Source of the DNA: Planctomycetota bacterium
GTDB lineage: Bacteria; Planctomycetota; Planctomycetia; Pirellulales; Pirellulaceae
Reading direction: 5' to 3'
DNA: 8,021 bases
Assembly: GCA_026692885.1 (NCBI GenBank)
Contig: JAPLNJ010000699.1
Coordinates: forward strand, 1-8,021
This document shows, one piece after another, positions 5,887 through 8,021 of the stretch. How positions within the stretch are numbered: position 1 is the stretch's first letter; each line of letters begins with the position of its first letter. A program made the translations under genes and the position numbers. Below the pieces are notes generated by a model. It was not told the origin of the DNA and made no database searches. It worked only from the letters and a program-made list of their open reading frames with translations.

Positions 5887-7739
5887 ATGAACCAGTTGAA
5901 GCGGGCAAAGCAGGCAGTGCAAGAGGGCCAGACTCGTCGTCACAAGGCACGTCAGACGCGGCAGACCCGCCAGCGGCGGTTGCTGATCGAGGCCTTGGAA
6001 GATCGGCGACTGCTGTTGGCCGGGACCCCCAATCCCGACGAGTTGCCACAGATCCTGAATCGCACCCAGGAGCTGCGTACCCTGACGCCCGATCAGCCCA
6101 GTTTCGGGGCGAGCCTGCTCCAGGACGCGACGCCAGACGCCAATCCGTCCGCCAACGGTGTTCCCACGTCCTACGAGTACGTGGCACCGATCTCCTACGC
6201 CTACGCCGGGCCGAACGATGTCAACCTCAAGAGCCAACACGCGGCACCCGACCTGCCCATACCTCCGCCGGACGAGATCGTCGGCCCGCCGACGCCACTG
6301 CCGCAACACGTCTCCACGGCCGTGTTGGGCACCGGCGGCGACGTGGTGTTTGTGGGCGACGCGGGCAACGCCAATGAACTCGTGCTCTCGGTGGACGACC
6401 AGGGCCGGTTGCAGCATAACCTGGGCGGACAGTTTGGCTTCGCCAGTAACATCGATCTGGACGCCACCGTCGCGGGCATCCAGTCGCGGCAAGTCACGGA
6501 GATTCGCCACCTGACGTATTCCGACCTCGACGCCAGCGCCGATGACGCGGTTACGATCGACGCGGGCCTGCTGGACCTGGGCGGCGGCAGCCTGACGATC
6601 AGCGCCGGGACCATCACGGTCAGCGGGTCGGTCCGGGCTGCGGAAATCAATCTGCAAGCCAGGTTGCTCGACAACTCCGGGGATTTGTCCAGTTCCGGCG
6701 CGATCGGGGGCCGGGTGTCCATCACGGCCGAGCGGCTTTTGAACTCGGGCCGCATCGCGGCCGACGGGACCGCGGGAGCAGGCGGGGAGATTTCGATCCT
6801 CTTGGACGAGCGGCTGATGCAGACCGAGTTCGGGCTGATCAGTGCGTCGGGGGTGGGTGGTTCTGGAGGGCGGATCACGATTCTGGCCGGAGCTGCGTTG
6901 CAGCCGGCCGGGTCCGACGGGACGGCGGTGGGCGGCGTATTCTTGTCCGGGACGATTCGCGCCGACGGCAGCGGAGTCGGCGCCGTGGGCGGGGAGATCA
7001 CGATTTCCGGGCAACAGTTGGATCTGTATGCTGCGCAGTTGCTGGCCGATGGCGACGCGGGCGGCGGGCGTGTCCTTGTAGGTCAGGCTTTCCAGCCTGA
7101 CGGGGGGAGTCAGGCTGGAAAGCCTGACCTACGATTGCCGCGTGCGCAGACCGTCACCGTCAACCCCGCCGCGTTACTCAGTGCTAATGCGGTCCAGCGC
7201 GGCAGCGGCGGGCAGGTCCTGGTCTGGTCGGACGGAGAGACCACCTTTGCCGGGCGGATCACGGCGCGCGGCGGGGCGGACGGGGGCAACGGAGGTGCGG
7301 TGGAGGTATCGGGTTTGGCGGGGCTGGCCTTCGACTACATCAACAGCGCGGAACCGGGGCCGATCGGTGGAGGCACTGGCGGTGAAGGCGAGCAGGTCGG
7401 GCGGCTGAACGTGTCCCTGCCGACGTCGACTGGCGAAGCAGACGCCGCGGCGACGATTTTGTCGGCCGCGACCCCATCCGACGCACGCAGATTTTCGTGG
7501 GGCGCTGAAAGTGTTGACCACAGGCACTCCGGCGAATCGGCGAACGTCCGGGGGGCAACTACGGCAATTGCGGGAGGCGGGCTGCCCAGCGGCTCGCGGG
7601 ACGTGGCCTACGCGAAGCCCGGAATTGGCCTGCGGCCACGCTCCCGAATGGGGCGCAGGAATTCGACCTGGAGGCATTCGAATTGGAGGATGCGATTGCC
7701 ACGATCGCAGGCGATGTCGCAGGAGCCTGGAACTTGTGA
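5887..7739 (+). CDS. Filamentous-haemagglutinin-like exported protein, frameshifted near the 3' end
   Basis: From the ATG at 5887, residues 1-46 are basic and end in LIEALEDRRLLLAG, a LEPR-xLL-type N-terminus. Residues about 150-240 form a beta-rich domain (VVFVGDAGNANELVLSVDDQGRLQHNLGG). From about 240 to 480 the protein repeats short Gly/Ser/Asn strands typical of filamentous haemagglutinin beta-helices (LLNSGRIAADGTAGAGGEISI, then GGQVLVWSDGETTFAGRITARGGADGGNGGAVEVSG). Residues 398-416 are encoded by a 55-nt palindrome. The end (YIN, GGGTGGEGEQVGRL, EADAAAT) copies the tail of the protein encoded at 1-1770. The starting frame never stops inside the window; the expected ending (EFDLEAFELEDAIATIAGDVAGAWNL, stop 7737-7739) is in a frame reached by one extra base, most simply in the GGGG at 7650-7653. 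It is very short for a haemagglutinin and is probably a decayed or domain-reduced adhesin. Confidence 0.8.
7078..7132 (+). repeat. Perfect 24-bp-arm palindrome inside the adhesin gene
   Basis: The left arm 7078-7101 and right arm 7109-7132 are exact reverse complements and flank GGGGGGA. The arm begins GTAGGTCAGG. It is read in frame as VGQAFQPDGGSQAGKPDLR. Only this reading of the left arm is open: the other two plus-strand frames contain TAG or TGA. I recall the same peptide in many planctomycete proteins, which would fit a dispersed element, but this was not searched. Confidence 0.92.
7362..7403 (+). repeat. Tail segment duplicated from the first gene
   Basis: These 42 bases match 1587-1628 with one mismatch (C/T at 1608/7383), and in the same reading frame. 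Similarity continues more loosely on both sides, including YIN codons upstream and EADAAAT codons downstream. It marks the start of the shared C-terminal cassette. Confidence 0.9.
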
Positions 7740-7829
7740 GAGACGGTTACGGTCACTGCTGCGAACATCTCGGAACCCCTCGTTCCCAGGCTCCGCCTGG
7801 GAACGCACTGCCTTGCCGGCTCAACCGGC
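7737..7829 (+). repeat. 3' flank module with two hairpins (copy 2)
   Basis: From the stop codon this segment aligns without gaps to 1768-1860. The first hairpin (7781-7805, arm CGTTCCCAGGC, loop TCC) is identical to copy 1 and again begins 44 bases from the start of the stop codon. The second (7815-7829) has GCCGG arms and a CTCAA loop, where copy 1 has GCCGGC arms and TCC. Similarity ends after 7829. Confidence 0.88.
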
Positions 7830-8021
7830 TTGCCCCTCGTCGTTACACACAACTCTTCCTCCCCAAAGGGGCATTAACAAATCAGCCCAGGAATGGGCCG
7901 CGCAAAACTGTATCCCAGAGAGTCCTTGCCATGGTGAGATCTGGTCCGGCCCTTTTTTTCCAGCTTGGCAGGTCGGGTCCCCTTTCGGGCTTGCCCAGAA
8001 TGGCACGAGGTTAAGCGAAAC
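7830..8021 (+). other. Non-coding 3' flank with small palindromes
   Basis: CCCC/GGGG around AAA (7861-7871) and GCCCA/TGGGC around GGAA (7885-7898) continue the hairpin style of the other gaps. A run of seven T lies at about 7945, but no stable stem precedes it, so I do not call a terminator. No gene is supported; short frames here are translations of repeat sequence. Confidence 0.5.

Noticed and set aside
5577..6377. Plus-strand frame of 266 codons overlapping the adhesin start
   Set aside because: It is antisense to the kinase relic and then out of frame with the adhesin; the adhesin frame has the ribosome site and the LEPR-type motif.
5596..7014. Long minus-strand open frame opposite the adhesin gene (472 codons)
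   Set aside because: It is mostly antisense to a plus-strand gene with clear haemagglutinin repeats and has no domain of its own.
8001..8016. Possible sigma-54 promoter (TGGCACG followed by TTAAGC)
   Set aside because: The GG and GC elements are 11 bases apart, not 10, and TTGC is not present; no gene is visible downstream within the window.

Overview
The window looks like a piece of a planctomycete chromosome, probably a Pirellulales-like member; the lineage is my inference. The signs are two proteins whose N-termini carry the arginine-rich, LEPR-xLL-type motif (LESLEDRRLLAAD and LIEALEDRRLLLAG), a dockerin-like tail of the planctomycete kind, a remnant of a Hanks-type Ser/Thr kinase, high GC, and long gaps filled with short palindromic repeats.

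Layout. Positions 1-1770 hold the 3' end of a large surface or secreted protein: a VCBS/cadherin-like domain, two nearly identical cadherin repeats, an Ig-like domain, a dockerin-like pair of calcium loops and a conserved C-terminal tail. Positions 1771-2582 are non-coding, and the first half is a mosaic of small hairpins. Positions 2583-4082 encode a second exported protein with a cohesin-like region and an in-frame copy of a dispersed repeat near its C-terminus. Positions 4083-4400 are again repeat mosaic. Positions 4401-4739 hold a small unrecognised gene. Positions 4740-5329 are repeats. Positions 5330-5665, on the minus strand, are a kinase C-lobe fragment without its N-lobe. Positions 5887-7739 encode a filamentous-haemagglutinin-like exported protein that carries a 55-nt perfect palindrome in frame and appears to have a one-base frameshift near its end. 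The rest is a repeat-bearing 3' flank.

How the parts relate. All three large genes encode exported, probably cell-surface, proteins. The last 70 or so residues of the first protein, its stop codon and the two hairpins behind it reappear at the end of the haemagglutinin-like gene about 6 kb away, so a C-terminus plus 3'-flank module has been copied between genes. The cohesin-like region of the second protein and the dockerin-like tail of the first could interact, but this is only an inference from domain families.

I see no tRNA, rRNA, CRISPR array, transposase or defence locus. The most unusual content is the repeat biology: several unrelated stem sequences share three-base loops, one double hairpin shows compensatory changes, and two repeats have become coding sequence. 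I cannot tell from sequence alone whether this amounts to an active system or only to accumulated REP-like elements.
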